DNA from: Deltaproteobacteria bacterium
GTDB lineage: Bacteria; Myxococcota_A; UBA9160; UBA6930
Assembly: GCA_029261815.1 (NCBI GenBank)
Contig: JAJDAQ010000146.1
Span: 1-38,279, forward strand
Direction: 5' to 3'
Length of the DNA: 38,279 nucleotides
Shown: one piece after another, positions 22,882 through 30,203 of the stretch
How the letters are laid out: every line of letters starts with the position of its first letter
Position numbering within the stretch: the stretch's first letter is position 1
Program-made: the position numbers and the translations under genes
Notes under the pieces: generated by a model
The model's input: the letters and a program-made list of their open reading frames with translations, nothing else
Told to the model about the DNA's origin: nothing
Database searches by the model: none

Positions 22882-23304
22882 TCAGTCCGAGACTTCGATG
22901 TGCCCGGCCGCGCGAAGGGACGCCCGGATCTTCTCGGCCGCCTCATCCATCGCGGCCGGATCGGGATTCGCGTCGGCCCGCGAGAAGTCGAGGTCATGGA
23001 GTGCGTGGATCGGAACCAGATGCAGGTGAACGTGCGGCACCTCGAGTCCGGCGATCATCAGGCCCACTTTCGTCGGCTCGAACGCCTCCTGGATCGCGGC
23101 GCCGACCTTCTGGGCCACCGACATCAGGTGGGCGTTCAGCTCAGGGCTTCCGTCCAGCCAATGATCGACTTCCTCGATCGGGACGACCAGTGCATGGCCC
23201 GCCCGGATCGGCGCGATCGTCAGGAACGCAACGGCATGTTCGTCTCGCCAGAGGAAGCGACCGGGCAACTCACCGGCGATGATGCGCGAAAACAGGGTCG
23301 GCAT
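22882..23304 (-). CDS. HIT family nucleotide hydrolase
   Basis: A 140-aa cytosolic HIT protein. The family triad HVHLHLVP occurs at His91, His93 and His95; the N-terminus FSRIIAGELPGRFLWRDEHAVAFL and the central RAGHALVVPIEEV are typical of HinT/Fhit-like proteins. These hydrolyse nucleoside phosphoramidates or dinucleoside polyphosphates. ATG 23304 has AAGGAG upstream; a longer open frame is antisense to the rhodanese gene. A TACACT box on the minus strand (23339-23334) lies 29 nt upstream. The gene is divergent from rhodanese with a 48-bp gap. Confidence 0.92.
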   Translation of the reverse strand: MPTLFSRIIAGELPGRFLWRDEHAVAFLTIAPIRAGHALVVPIEEVDHWLDGSPELNAHLMSVAQKVGAAIQEAFEPTKVGLMIAGLEVPHVHLHLVPIHALHDLDFSRADANPDPAAMDEAAEKIRASLRAAGHIEVSD

Positions 23305-23333
23305 GAAGACTCCTTGTTCATGGGCCGCCGCGC

Positions 23334-23346
23334 AGTGTAGTACCCT
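23334..23346. promoter_or_regulatory. Divergent -10-like boxes, HIT / rhodanese
   Basis: Minus strand TACACT (23339-23334) serves HIT with a 29-nt leader containing AAGGAG. Plus strand TACCCT (23341-23346) is followed by 6 nt and the rhodanese ATG, without a Shine-Dalgarno. One base separates the boxes. Confidence 0.45.
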
Positions 23347-23352
23347 GTGTGC

Positions 23353-23769
23353 ATGATCCGACGACCCCGATTCATGATTCTTGCACTCGCCTTGCTGGGC
23401 CTTCTGATCGCAACCCTGCCGCTTTCGGCCGAAGACCGCGGCAGCATTGCCCCGGCGGACCTCGCGGCCACGCTCGCAAGCGACAACGCACCGCTCCTCC
23501 TCGATGTCCGGACACCGGAGGAGTTCGCCCGAGGGCATGTGCCCGGCGCACTCCTGATTCCGATCCAGGAACTCGAGGAGCGCCTGCACCAGATCGCGGC
23601 GTACCGCGAGCGCGGTGTAGTGGCGTACTGCGAGAGCGGCGGCCGAGCCAACCGAGCCCTCGACATCCTCGCCGGCGCGGGCTTCCAGAACCTCGCGCTT
23701 CTCGAGGGCAGCATGTCTCGCTGGCGTGACGAGAACCGGTCGGTCAAGCAGGTCGAAGCGACCGATTAG
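23353..23769 (+). CDS. Exported rhodanese-like sulfurtransferase
   Basis: A 138-aa single-domain rhodanese with an N-terminal signal or anchor segment (residues 8-27, ending LSAE), so periplasmic. LLLDVRTPEEFARGHVPGALLIP is the standard domain entry and AYCESGGRANRA holds the catalytic Cys93 with its arginine-rich loop. It can transfer sulfane sulfur, or act in thiol redox chemistry or on phosphate-like ligands. ATG 23353 lies 6 nt after TACCCT and has no ribosome-binding site, so a leaderless transcript is likely; a GTG two codons earlier is the alternative. No clear operon partner. Confidence 0.9.
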   Translation: MIRRPRFMILALALLGLLIATLPLSAEDRGSIAPADLAATLASDNAPLLLDVRTPEEFARGHVPGALLIPIQELEERLHQIAAYRERGVVAYCESGGRANRALDILAGAGFQNLALLEGSMSRWRDENRSVKQVEATD

Positions 23770-23860
23770 TCGCGCGAGGGCGATGGGACCAATCGAGGTT
23801 CCTCGACCCGGACGATCCAACTCCCGCCGTTCATCGCTCCCGGCCCGCAGCATCCCTCGT

Positions 23861-23866
23861 TAGGGT
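23861..23866 (+). promoter_or_regulatory. -10-like TAGGGT box, cytochrome b gene
   Basis: TANNNT hexamer 33 nt before the ATG at 23900; the leader carries TAGGAG. Confidence 0.4.
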
Positions 23867-23899
23867 GGATGGATCGCTGCCACGCCCGTAGGAGCTCCC

Positions 23900-24604
23900 A
23901 TGGCCTCGACCCACGACGAACGATTCTGGATCCGGATCCAAGCGGCCTCCGGGCTCGCGTTCTCGATCTTCCTCACACTCCACCTGTCGAACACCATGGC
24001 GGCCCCGGCCGGAGAGGCGCGCTTCAACGCCATCCAGGATGGCGTGCGCGTCTACTATCAGACGCCGGTCCTGGAGATCCTGGGCGTCGCGCTGCCGCTC
24101 CTGGCCCACATCACCGCGTCGATCGTACGGATCGTGCGCCGACGGCGGCAGGGGTCACCGGGGCGGCCACCCTGGCGCCTTCGCCTGCACCGGATCACGG
24201 GCTGGTTGCTGTTGGCCGTGATCGGCGGGCATGTCGCCGCCACGCGCGTCGTGCCCTTGATCTTCGAGACCCCCGTCCGCTTCGGCGATCTAAACTTCAC
24301 GACGACGTTCTTCGGCATCCCATTTTCGCTCTACTACATCCTGCTCGGAACAGCCGGGACCTATCACCTGACCAATGGACTCACGATCGCGGCCCGGGTC
24401 TTCGGCGTATCGCTCCCCCGTGCAACCACCCATGGCCCGGGCTTCTGGGTTCCCGTCGGCGCCGCCCTCGTCGCCGTGACGCTTGGCGTCGCCAGCATCT
24501 CGGGTTGGCTGTTCCCCGTCGACCCCGCGAGCTGGGGACCCGCGTCTGAGTTGATCGCGGAGTTCGCCGGTTCGGAGCTGCGCGAAATCGCCGAGGGACG
24601 TTAG
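23900..24604 (+). CDS. SdhC-like membrane cytochrome b subunit
   Basis: A 234-aa membrane protein with five predicted helices: SGLAFSIFLTLHLSNT, ILGVALPLLAHITASIV, GWLLLAVIGGHVAATRV, SLYYILLGTAGTYHLTNGL, and FWVPVGAALVAVTLGVASI. A histidine lies in each of the first four helices, the pattern expected for a diheme b-type anchor of succinate dehydrogenase/fumarate reductase. The first helix reads like the SdhC start (RIQAASGLAF). No SdhA or SdhB gene is near, and the 5-helix layout fits the single-anchor type B/C enzymes. It could be an orphan anchor or serve another oxidoreductase. ATG has AGGAG upstream. Assignment rests on topology and histidine placement. Confidence 0.65.
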   Translation: MASTHDERFWIRIQAASGLAFSIFLTLHLSNTMAAPAGEARFNAIQDGVRVYYQTPVLEILGVALPLLAHITASIVRIVRRRRQGSPGRPPWRLRLHRITGWLLLAVIGGHVAATRVVPLIFETPVRFGDLNFTTTFFGIPFSLYYILLGTAGTYHLTNGLTIAARVFGVSLPRATTHGPGFWVPVGAALVAVTLGVASISGWLFPVDPASWGPASELIAEFAGSELREIAEGR

Positions 24605-24613
24605 GCCCTGGCC

Positions 24614-25573
24614 CTAGGTCAGGAACACCTTGGCCATGCGCTCGAGTTCGCCTTCGACGTCCCCCATCGGCCAGTAGATCAGTTCCGCGATTCCCTCGGC
24701 TTCCATGTCGGCCGCGCGTGCGCGCAGCCGGTCGGCGGTGCCGGTGAACGTGGCCCCGGCCAGTGCGGGCGCGAGGTTTCGCCGGTCGCGATCGGTGAGT
24801 TCAACGAGATGACCTTCGTGGACATAGACGTGACGATGGGCCTCCGGGATCTGTTCGATCTCGGCGCGCCAACCCGCGCCACCCGGAACGTTGTCGACAC
24901 CAGCGCCCATGCTTTCGTAGGCGCCGTGGTGGATGACGGCGAGCCCCGGACCGATGGCCTCCAGGACGCGCTCGCTGTCGATGGTCTCACCTTCTTGCAG
25001 AACCGTTCCCATGGCGAGCGCCAACGCGTCGCGGCCTCCCTCGGGAACGCCTCCGGCGCACATCAGTCCGTCCGCGACCTCGTTGGCGATGGCGAGCCCT
25101 TTGGGACCGTTCGCAGCGACCAGGATCGGCGTCTCGACCGGGAGCTTCACGACACCGTTCGAGTGCATCAGCTTCGCGGCCTTGCCCTCGATCTCGACGA
25201 TCTCGCCACGCAGGAGACCCTTCACCTGCCGCACCACGGTCTCGACCTCGGCCCACTTCAATGCGCCCTGCCCGAAGCAGCGGCGGCCGGTAAACCCCGT
25301 ACCCATCGCGATGCGCACGCGGCCGGGCGCGAGTCCTTCGAGGTGCGCGATCGCAGACGCGGTCACGGCAGGATGGCGTAGGTTCGGGATCAGGACGCTG
25401 GTTCCCAGGCCGACCCGTTCGGTCACCAGCGCCGTCGTCGCGAGCGCCATCCAGACATCGCCGTAGAGCGCGGGCGAGTCCGGGAACCAGACCGCGTGAT
25501 AGCCCAGATCCTCAGCGCGCTTCGCGACCTGTTCGATACCGGGCTTCGGAATGAGTGCGCAAGAGAGACGCAT
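24614..25573 (-). CDS. LLM-class (luciferase-like) F420/flavin oxidoreductase
   Basis: A 319-aa TIM-barrel enzyme of the bacterial luciferase-like family. Landmarks are [45 protein letters not shown]-type [21 protein letters not shown], then [24 protein letters not shown] and the C-terminal [18 protein letters not shown]. Many such enzymes use coenzyme F420, others FMNH2; the sequence cannot separate them. Typical roles are oxidation of alcohols, aldehydes or xenobiotics. ATG 25573 has AGGAGG upstream and a TAGGCT box 24 nt before it. The gene is divergent from the thiolase with 93 bases between, which may indicate a shared catabolic theme. Confidence 0.87.
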   Translation of the reverse strand: MRLSCALIPKPGIEQVAKRAEDLGYHAVWFPDSPALYGDVWMALATTALVTERVGLGTSVLIPNLRHPAVTASAIAHLEGLAPGRVRIAMGTGFTGRRCFGQGALKWAEVETVVRQVKGLLRGEIVEIEGKAAKLMHSNGVVKLPVETPILVAANGPKGLAIANEVADGLMCAGGVPEGGRDALALAMGTVLQEGETIDSERVLEAIGPGLAVIHHGAYESMGAGVDNVPGGAGWRAEIEQIPEAHRHVYVHEGHLVELTDRDRRNLAPALAGATFTGTADRLRARAADMEAEGIAELIYWPMGDVEGELERMAKVFLT

Positions 25574-25597
25574 CGGAGCCTCCTCTGGAAGCCGCCC

Positions 25598-25614
25598 AGC
25601 CTACCCCGTATCCT
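25598..25614. promoter_or_regulatory. Divergent -10-like boxes, LLM / thiolase
   Basis: Minus strand TAGGCT (25603-25598), 24 nt before the LLM start with AGGAGG between. Plus strand TATCCT (25609-25614), 52 nt before the thiolase ATG with AAGGAG between. Confidence 0.4.
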
Positions 25615-25666
25615 CGGGCGCTTCCGCATTCCCGGGCCCGCGTCCCGGCACACCAAGGAGACACAC

Positions 25667-26863
25667 ATGGGTCGCAAGGCATTCGTCGTCGGCGTCGGCA
25701 TGACCAAGTTCGAGAAGCCCGGATCGAAGGATTGGGACTACCCCGACATGGGACGCGAGGCGGGCGAGAAGGCCCTGGCCGACGCCGGTCTCACGATCGA
25801 CGACATCGAACAGGCCGCCGTCGGCTACTGCGCGGGCGATTCCACTTGTGGCCAGCGCGCCTTCTATGAACTCGGCACGACCGGGATCCCGATCTACAAC
25901 GTCAACAACAACTGCTCGACGGGATCGACCGCGCTCTTCATGGCCAAGCAGTTCGTCGAAGGCGGTCTTGCCGAATGCACCATGGCCCTGGGCTTCGAGA
26001 AGATGGAAAAGGGCTCTCTCGGCATCAAGTACACCGACCGCACCACGCCGATGGACAAGCATTTCAAGATGATGATCGAAGAGCGTGGCTTCGAGGCCAA
26101 GGCGCCGGGTGCGCCGCAGATGTTCGGTAACGCCGGCATCGAGCACATGGAGAAGTACGGCACCACGGCCGAGCAACTCGCCAAGATCGGCTGGAAGAAC
26201 CACAAGCACTCGGTCAACAACCCGTACTCGCAGTTCCAGGACGAGTACTCGCTCGAAGACATCCTGAACGCGAAGACCGTGTTCGGACCGTTGACCAAGT
26301 TGCAGTGCTGCCCCACCTCCGACGGCGGAGGCGCCGCCATCATCGCCAGTGAAGACTTCGTCCGGAAGCATGGCCTTGAAGGTCAGGCAGTCGAGATCAT
26401 CGGGCAGTCGATGACGACGGACTTCTCCTCGACCTTCGACGAGAAGTCGATGATCAAGATGGTGGGTAGCGACATGACCCAGGACGCTGCGCGCCAGGTC
26501 TACGAGCAGAGTGGCATCGGCCCCGAAGACATCGACGTGATCGAGCTCCACGACTGTTTCAGTGCGAACGAACTGATCACGTACGAAGCGCTCGGCCTGT
26601 GTCCCGAAGGACAGGCCGGGAAGTTCATCGACGACGAAGCCTTCACCTATGGCGGCCAGTGTGTGGTCAATCCGTCGGGGGGGCTCATCTCGAAAGGCCA
26701 CCCGCTGGGGGCCACCGGCCTCGCGCAGTGCGCCGAGCTGAACTGGCAGCTCCGCGGCGAAGCCGAGAAACGCCAGGTCTCGGGTGCCCAGGTCGCGCTC
26801 CAGCACAACCTGGGTCTGGGCGGCGCCGCCGTGGTAACGGCCTACCGGAAGATGCAGAACTAG
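25667..26863 (+). CDS. SCP-x-type thiolase / acetyl-CoA acyltransferase
   Basis: A 398-aa thiolase of the lipid-transfer (SCP2/SCP-x) type. The nucleophile is Cys83 in [13 protein letters not shown]; His295 occurs in [12 protein letters not shown], His345 in [13 protein letters not shown], and the second catalytic position is taken by His380 in QHNLGLGG, as usual in this subfamily. Reaction: thiolytic cleavage (or condensation) of acyl-CoA, often branched or sterol side-chain derived. ATG 25667 has AAGGAG 6 nt upstream; the open frame extends further 5' without support. The stop codon is inside the first copy of a 19-bp tandem repeat. A GC-rich hairpin follows. Confidence 0.92.
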   Translation: MGRKAFVVGVGMTKFEKPGSKDWDYPDMGREAGEKALADAGLTIDDIEQAAVGYCAGDSTCGQRAFYELGTTGIPIYNVNNNCSTGSTALFMAKQFVEGGLAECTMALGFEKMEKGSLGIKYTDRTTPMDKHFKMMIEERGFEAKAPGAPQMFGNAGIEHMEKYGTTAEQLAKIGWKNHKHSVNNPYSQFQDEYSLEDILNAKTVFGPLTKLQCCPTSDGGGAAIIASEDFVRKHGLEGQAVEIIGQSMTTDFSSTFDEKSMIKMVGSDMTQDAARQVYEQSGIGPEDIDVIELHDCFSANELITYEALGLCPEGQAGKFIDDEAFTYGGQCVVNPSGGLISKGHPLGATGLAQCAELNWQLRGEAEKRQVSGAQVALQHNLGLGGAAVVTAYRKMQN

Positions 26864-26906
26864 ACGGAAGATGCAGAGCTAGCCGGAAGATGCAGGGCTA
26901 GACGGA
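26846..26906. repeat. 19-bp direct tandem repeat over the thiolase stop
   Basis: Three consecutive 19-bp units (26846-26864, 26865-26883, 26884-26902), each of the form CGGAAGATGCAGnnCTAGn, plus the first four bases of a fourth. Units differ at only 2-3 positions. Unit 1 encodes the thiolase's last residues (RKMQN) and its TAG stop; the corresponding TAG recurs in units 2 and 3. Confidence 0.93.
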
Positions 26907-26917
26907 CTGGGCGATCG

Positions 26918-26944
26918 CCCCGCCCTGGAGCCGCCGGGGCGGGG
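26918..26944. terminator. GC-rich hairpin between convergent thiolase and VOC genes
   Basis: CCCCGCCC (26918-26925) pairs exactly with GGGCGGGG (26937-26944) around an 11-nt loop, between two converging genes; TCGGTTTCG follows on the plus side. Probably a terminator working in one or both directions. Confidence 0.5.
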
Positions 26945-26965
26945 TCGGTTTCGCTTCTGCGCGGC

Positions 26966-27367
26966 TCAGCCGGGACTCGCGAAGCTGAGGTGATAGCCGG
27001 CCAGGTCGCGGACCACGATCACGCGGGCGCCCCAGGGTTCGAGGGTCGGCGGCTGGACGATGTCGGCGCCTCGGCCTTCGAGGTCCTGGAAAACGCCGTC
27101 CACGTCAGGGACGTGGATGTACGCGCCGAGCGCGTTGGGGGCCTCGCCCGGGTTCACGGGCCAACCCATGCGCGCGCGACCGAGGCCGATCTCCAGCCCG
27201 TCGCGACACGCGATGGCGTAGACCACGCCCTCGGCGCCCGGCCCCCGATAGATCGACTCGTCGTGAAAGACAAAGCCGAGGCGATCTCTATAGTGATCAA
27301 TGGCCGCCTGAACGTCCGCATAGCGGAAGATCGGCGCGGCTTTCCACGGAACCGACACATCAGTCAT
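26966..27367 (-). CDS. VOC/glyoxalase-like small protein
   Basis: A 133-aa single-unit VOC protein. FRYADVQAAIDHYRDRLGFVFHDES is the standard first beta-alpha-beta module, and GAYIHVPDVDGVFQDLEGRGADIVQPPTLEPWGARVIVVRDLAGYHLSF is the second. The ligand positions are only partly conserved, so it could be a binding or resistance-type protein (bleomycin-resistance-like) rather than a metalloenzyme; function unknown. ATG 27367 is 6 nt after a minus-strand TATCCT and lacks a Shine-Dalgarno, so it is likely leaderless; an upstream in-frame ATG at 27388 would overlap the divergent gene. Only 15 bases separate the divergent starts. Confidence 0.85.
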   Translation of the reverse strand: MTDVSVPWKAAPIFRYADVQAAIDHYRDRLGFVFHDESIYRGPGAEGVVYAIACRDGLEIGLGRARMGWPVNPGEAPNALGAYIHVPDVDGVFQDLEGRGADIVQPPTLEPWGARVIVVRDLAGYHLSFASPG

Positions 27368-27373
27368 CACACG

Positions 27374-27379
27374 AGGATA
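27374..27379 (-). promoter_or_regulatory. Leaderless-type TATCCT box, VOC gene
   Basis: Minus-strand TATCCT followed by 6 nt and the ATG at 27367. It lies inside the 15-bp divergent gap and overlaps the opposite gene's GAGG ribosome-binding site. Confidence 0.45.
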
Positions 27380-27382
27380 GCC

Positions 27383-27922
27383 ATGCATCGCGATCAGAAA
27401 ATCCTGGCCGCCCTCCAGCTCATTGGCGGTCCGGCCGTCCTCGGAAGCTATCTGTACAGCTTCAGCCGCTTCCCCGACCTCGTCAGTGGCATGTGGGGCG
27501 GCGTCCCCGAGGCGATCCGGGGCGTCTACACCGCGTGGATGTTCGTGGCGGCCACCGGCTACCTGCTCTTCACCTATCTCTTCCTCTTCCGCACCGACCC
27601 GGCGGAGGCCCGGATCGCGGGACAGCCCTACTCGCGGCTGCTGGTCTACTACGCCCTGGTCCTGATCCCGTCTGCGGCATGGATGCCGATGACCGGAATC
27701 CTGCTCGAAGGCCCCACCCCGGCCCTCTGGTGGCCGGTCAAGATCGGGCTCTGGCTCACCCTCGCCGGTTCTCTGGGCCTGCTGGTCGCGTCCGCACGGA
27801 CCGAACCCCGCTGGCCGGGACCGTGGCGACCGCTCGCCATCGCCGGCGCGCTCGGCTTCTGTTTCCAGACCGTGATCCTCGATGGGATCGTGTGGGTCTG
27901 GCTCTTCACGCCGCCGGCCTAA
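27383..27922 (+). CDS. Small integral membrane protein, five helices
   Basis: A 179-aa protein I cannot place in a family. Five hydrophobic segments are clear: residues about 8-28, 47-71, 84-106, 112-135 and 145-170. Charged residues are few and lie in the loops; the motif FRTDPAEARIAGQPYSRLLVYYALVLIP sits between helices 2 and 3. Size and helix count recall small carrier-like or TspO-like proteins, but no TspO signature is present. ATG 27383 has GAGG six bases upstream. Any promoter must lie in or beyond the divergent VOC gene, 15 bases away. Its stop overlaps the convergent CYTH gene by four bases. Confidence 0.75.
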   Translation: MHRDQKILAALQLIGGPAVLGSYLYSFSRFPDLVSGMWGGVPEAIRGVYTAWMFVAATGYLLFTYLFLFRTDPAEARIAGQPYSRLLVYYALVLIPSAAWMPMTGILLEGPTPALWWPVKIGLWLTLAGSLGLLVASARTEPRWPGPWRPLAIAGALGFCFQTVILDGIVWVWLFTPPA

Positions 27923-28437
27923 CGACTCTCCGCAAGGAGCCCCTCGTAGGAAATGGCCACACGGTCGCCGTCGGCGATCTCGAGCGCCGCGATCAGTCGG
28001 GCGACCTTGGCGTGCTGCTCCGCCTCGTCATCGACAGTCGCATCGAAGACGGCTTCGAACTCGATGAAGGTTCCGAGACCCTTCACACGGTCCAGATGGA
28101 TTCGCACGTTGTCGCACAGTGCGATTTCACGCTCCTTCTCGACGACCTGATGAACGCCAAGGATCGTCCCCAGTAGCGCCTTCAATCCGGTGGGATCGGC
28201 GACCGGAATCACCTGGTAGTCCGACCGCTTCGGGCCCTCCTCATCCGCGCGCACGTACGGGACGAGCTGGCCTCCCGAAACGGACGACTCGCGCAGCTTG
28301 AGCCGCCCCTGTCGGGTCTGGAAGTACGTGTCGACCTGGTAATCGACGCCGACCCACTCCGTCGCCACCGTCTTCGCGAGTTCGCGCGCACGGATCAGGT
28401 CGTGGCAGCGCGCCTTGATTTCGATGTTGCTGGACAT
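27919..28437 (-). CDS. CYTH domain protein (class IV adenylate cyclase-like)
   Basis: A 172-aa CYTH protein. The N-terminal SSNIEIKAR is the variant ExExK motif found in class IV adenylate cyclase-like members. YQVDTYFQTRQGRLKLRES, EREIALCDNVRIHLDRVKGLGTFIEFE and AISYEGLLAE are the further acidic/basic strands lining the triphosphate tunnel. The family contains adenylate cyclases, thiamine triphosphatases and tripolyphosphatases; which one this is cannot be told. The start at 28437 matches family N-termini and is 7 nt after a near-consensus TTACCT; an ATG at 28455 has GAGG upstream and is an alternative. Divergent from the tandem-VOC gene. Confidence 0.88.
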   Translation of the reverse strand: MSSNIEIKARCHDLIRARELAKTVATEWVGVDYQVDTYFQTRQGRLKLRESSVSGGQLVPYVRADEEGPKRSDYQVIPVADPTGLKALLGTILGVHQVVEKEREIALCDNVRIHLDRVKGLGTFIEFEAVFDATVDDEAEQHAKVARLIAALEIADGDRVAISYEGLLAESR

Positions 28438-28444
28438 GAAACGG

Positions 28445-28465
28445 AGGTAACGCATCCGATACCCT
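28445..28465. promoter_or_regulatory. Back-to-back leaderless-type boxes, CYTH / tandem-VOC
   Basis: Plus strand TACCCT (28460-28465) then 7 nt and the ATG at 28473, no Shine-Dalgarno. Minus strand TTACCT (28450-28445), one mismatch to TANNNT, then 7 nt and the ATG at 28437. Only nine bases separate the boxes. Confidence 0.4.
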
Positions 28466-28472
28466 CGGCGCC

Positions 28473-29396
28473 ATGGCGCTCGACCTGCTTTCTACCGTCC
28501 ACGTCAACGTCAACTGCTCCGACCTCGCGCGGTCCCTCGACTTCTATCGCGACGTCGTCGGCCTCACGCCGCAGTCGCACACCCACCCCGTTCCCCAGGA
28601 CGGAAGCGGTTTCGGGCTCGAAGGCCAGGTGCAGTGGGACGCGCACCTGTTGCACGATTCACGGGGTGCGGAGGGGCCGGCCCTCGACCTCTTGGAGTGG
28701 GGGACGCCGGCGCCAATCGGCATTCCGCCTGAACACGCCAACGCTCTCGGGTTCTTCCGACTCTGCCTCTCGCACAGCGATCTGGATCGACTTCACGCGC
28801 AGTTGGTCGAACGCGGGGTCCGAACGCTCTCCGCGCCGGTCTCGACCGCGATCACCCCTGGGCTGAGCGTGCGCTTTCTATGTGCCTTCGACCCGGACGG
28901 AACCTGCATCGAGTTCATCGAACGCCCGGGCGACACGCGGCTCTTGCACGTGAACGTCAACTGCCGCGACCTCGAACGTTCTTCGGACTGGTACCAGCAG
29001 GTGCTCGGCCTCGCGCCCCTGCTGGAACGCGCCGACCCTGGGCGGGTCGACGGCCACGGTTTCGGGTGGGACGGCGATTGTCAGTACCGGGCCGACTTCC
29101 TGGCCATCCCAGGGGTCAGTGATCTGGTGGTCGACCTGCTCGAGTGGGTCGATCCCTTGCCAGTCGGCCGTCCGAACGCTCACGCCAACGGCCTCGGCAT
29201 GTTCCGGATGGCGTGGCTCGTCGAGGACGCCATGGCCTCTGCGGCCGAACTCGATCGTCAGGGGATTGCGCACTCTGGCCCGTGCTGGCTCGACATGGGC
29301 CCCGACATCCCGATCGACGGGCTCCATGCGATCTTCTTCCGAGACCCGGACGGAACCTGCTTGGAGTTGATCGAGCGCCCGCGCATTCAGACGTAG
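28473..29396 (+). CDS. Two-domain VOC protein (internal duplication)
   Basis: A 307-aa protein with two VOC modules, about residues 6-150 and 157-304. The halves are alike: VHVNVNCSDLARSLDFYRDVVGLTP against LHVNVNCRDLERSSDWYQQVLGLAP, and DPDGTCIEFIERP against DPDGTCLELIERP. Each has LDLLEW and an NANALGFFRL / HANGLGMFRM segment. Extradiol dioxygenases and lactoylglutathione lyases share this two-module build; metal ligands of the His-His-Glu type could be the His in xHVNVN and Glu in CIEFIE, but this is unproven. Near-identity of the motifs points to an internal duplication. The ATG stands 7 nt after TACCCT with no ribosome-binding site. Its 3' end overlaps the HAD gene by 10 bases. Confidence 0.87.
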   Translation: MALDLLSTVHVNVNCSDLARSLDFYRDVVGLTPQSHTHPVPQDGSGFGLEGQVQWDAHLLHDSRGAEGPALDLLEWGTPAPIGIPPEHANALGFFRLCLSHSDLDRLHAQLVERGVRTLSAPVSTAITPGLSVRFLCAFDPDGTCIEFIERPGDTRLLHVNVNCRDLERSSDWYQQVLGLAPLLERADPGRVDGHGFGWDGDCQYRADFLAIPGVSDLVVDLLEWVDPLPVGRPNAHANGLGMFRMAWLVEDAMASAAELDRQGIAHSGPCWLDMGPDIPIDGLHAIFFRDPDGTCLELIERPRIQT

Positions 29397-29986
29397 TCGA
29401 GCAGGCGACCGACACTTTCGAGCGTAGGGTCGCCTTCGATCCCGGCGACTCCCACGAAGCGTACGCCCGCCGCGCGGGCCGCATCGCGGTCGTAGTGCGA
29501 GTCGCCGACCATCCATGCGCGCTCGGGCGAGACGGCCAAACGCCGGCAGGCCTCAAAGACCATGTCGGGCGCCGGCTTGGATGCGGGTACATCGGTGCCA
29601 CCGACGATCGTGTCGGGCACCGCCCCGGTTCGGGCGACCACCGCGGTCGCCAATGGGTTCGGGGTATTCGTCACCACGGCCGTCCGGATTCCTTGCCGAG
29701 CGAGTTCAGCGAACACGCGCGAGGTGTCGGGATCGACCGAGAGCACGGATGCGTGCTCCATGAAGTGGGCGTCGAAGAATGCCTCGATCGTCGGGATGTC
29801 CTGATCGGGATAGAACCGCGCCTGGTCCTGGGCCACACCCTGGCCCCAACAACCGTGGAAGATGGCACGCGAGATCGCGGGGCGACCGAAGGCATCGGCC
29901 GCCTGGTTCATCAGGTGAAACCAGACCTCGTACGAGTCGACGAGAACACCATCGAGGTCAAAGAGCACAGCGTCACACGGCGGCAT
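29387..29986 (-). CDS. HAD-superfamily phosphatase
   Basis: A 199-aa HAD hydrolase of the phosphoglycolate phosphatase/beta-phosphoglucomutase type. Motif I DLDGVLVDS (Asp10, Asp12), motif II TNTPNP, motif III KPAPD and motif IV VGDSHYDRDAA are all intact, with a helical cap (residues about 17-75). Substrate unknown; small sugar phosphates or phosphoglycolate are likely. No Shine-Dalgarno is seen; a TAGCCT box lies 9 nt before the ATG on the minus strand. The 3' end overlaps the convergent tandem-VOC gene by 10 bases. Confidence 0.9.
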   Translation of the reverse strand: MPPCDAVLFDLDGVLVDSYEVWFHLMNQAADAFGRPAISRAIFHGCWGQGVAQDQARFYPDQDIPTIEAFFDAHFMEHASVLSVDPDTSRVFAELARQGIRTAVVTNTPNPLATAVVARTGAVPDTIVGGTDVPASKPAPDMVFEACRRLAVSPERAWMVGDSHYDRDAARAAGVRFVGVAGIEGDPTLESVGRLLDYV

Positions 29987-29995
29987 CGTCGCGGA

Positions 29996-30001
29996 AGGCT
30001 A
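29996..30001 (-). promoter_or_regulatory. -10-like TAGCCT box, HAD gene
   Basis: Minus-strand TANNNT hexamer 9 nt before the ATG at 29986; no Shine-Dalgarno in between, so near-leaderless. Confidence 0.3.
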
Positions 30002-30021
30002 CCGCTTCGATGCCGCTCGGG

Positions 30022-30086
30022 AAGGCTGCACGCCACGCGCGCGCGGTGCAGCCTTGACACTGCGGCCTGCAGCCCGAAGGCTGCGG
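30022..30086. repeat. Paired inverted repeats sharing a GGCTGCA/TGCAGCC core
   Basis: AAGGCTGCAC (30022-30031) pairs exactly with GTGCAGCCTT (30046-30055) around a 14-nt loop. A second hairpin follows with GCAGCC (30069-30074), loop CGAA, and GGCTGC (30079-30084); flanking bases extend it by about 2 bp. All four arms carry the same core. The set lies in the 217-bp divergent gap between the HAD gene and the first beta-helix gene. No other feature was seen in this gap apart from the -10-like box at 29996-30001 and a GTCATTCC-like fragment near 30153. Confidence 0.75.
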
Positions 30087-30203
30087 AGCACTGCCTCAGA
30101 CAGTCGGAGGGAGCGCGACAGCGCGGAATCGTGCTGGCACGGCGCTTGCTTTGTCATTCCCCGACGACGCGAATCCGCGTCGAACCCACGCCAGGAGACG
30201 CAC

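Noticed and set aside
25601..26806. 401-residue minus-strand frame opposite the thiolase
   Set aside because: Its length follows from codon bias of the thiolase, which has all catalytic motifs on the plus strand.
30153..30180. Copy of the common GTCATTCCCGCG-type intergenic repeat
   Set aside because: Only the GTCATTCC and GAATCC arms match and the middle differs; a single degenerate copy cannot be called a repeat.
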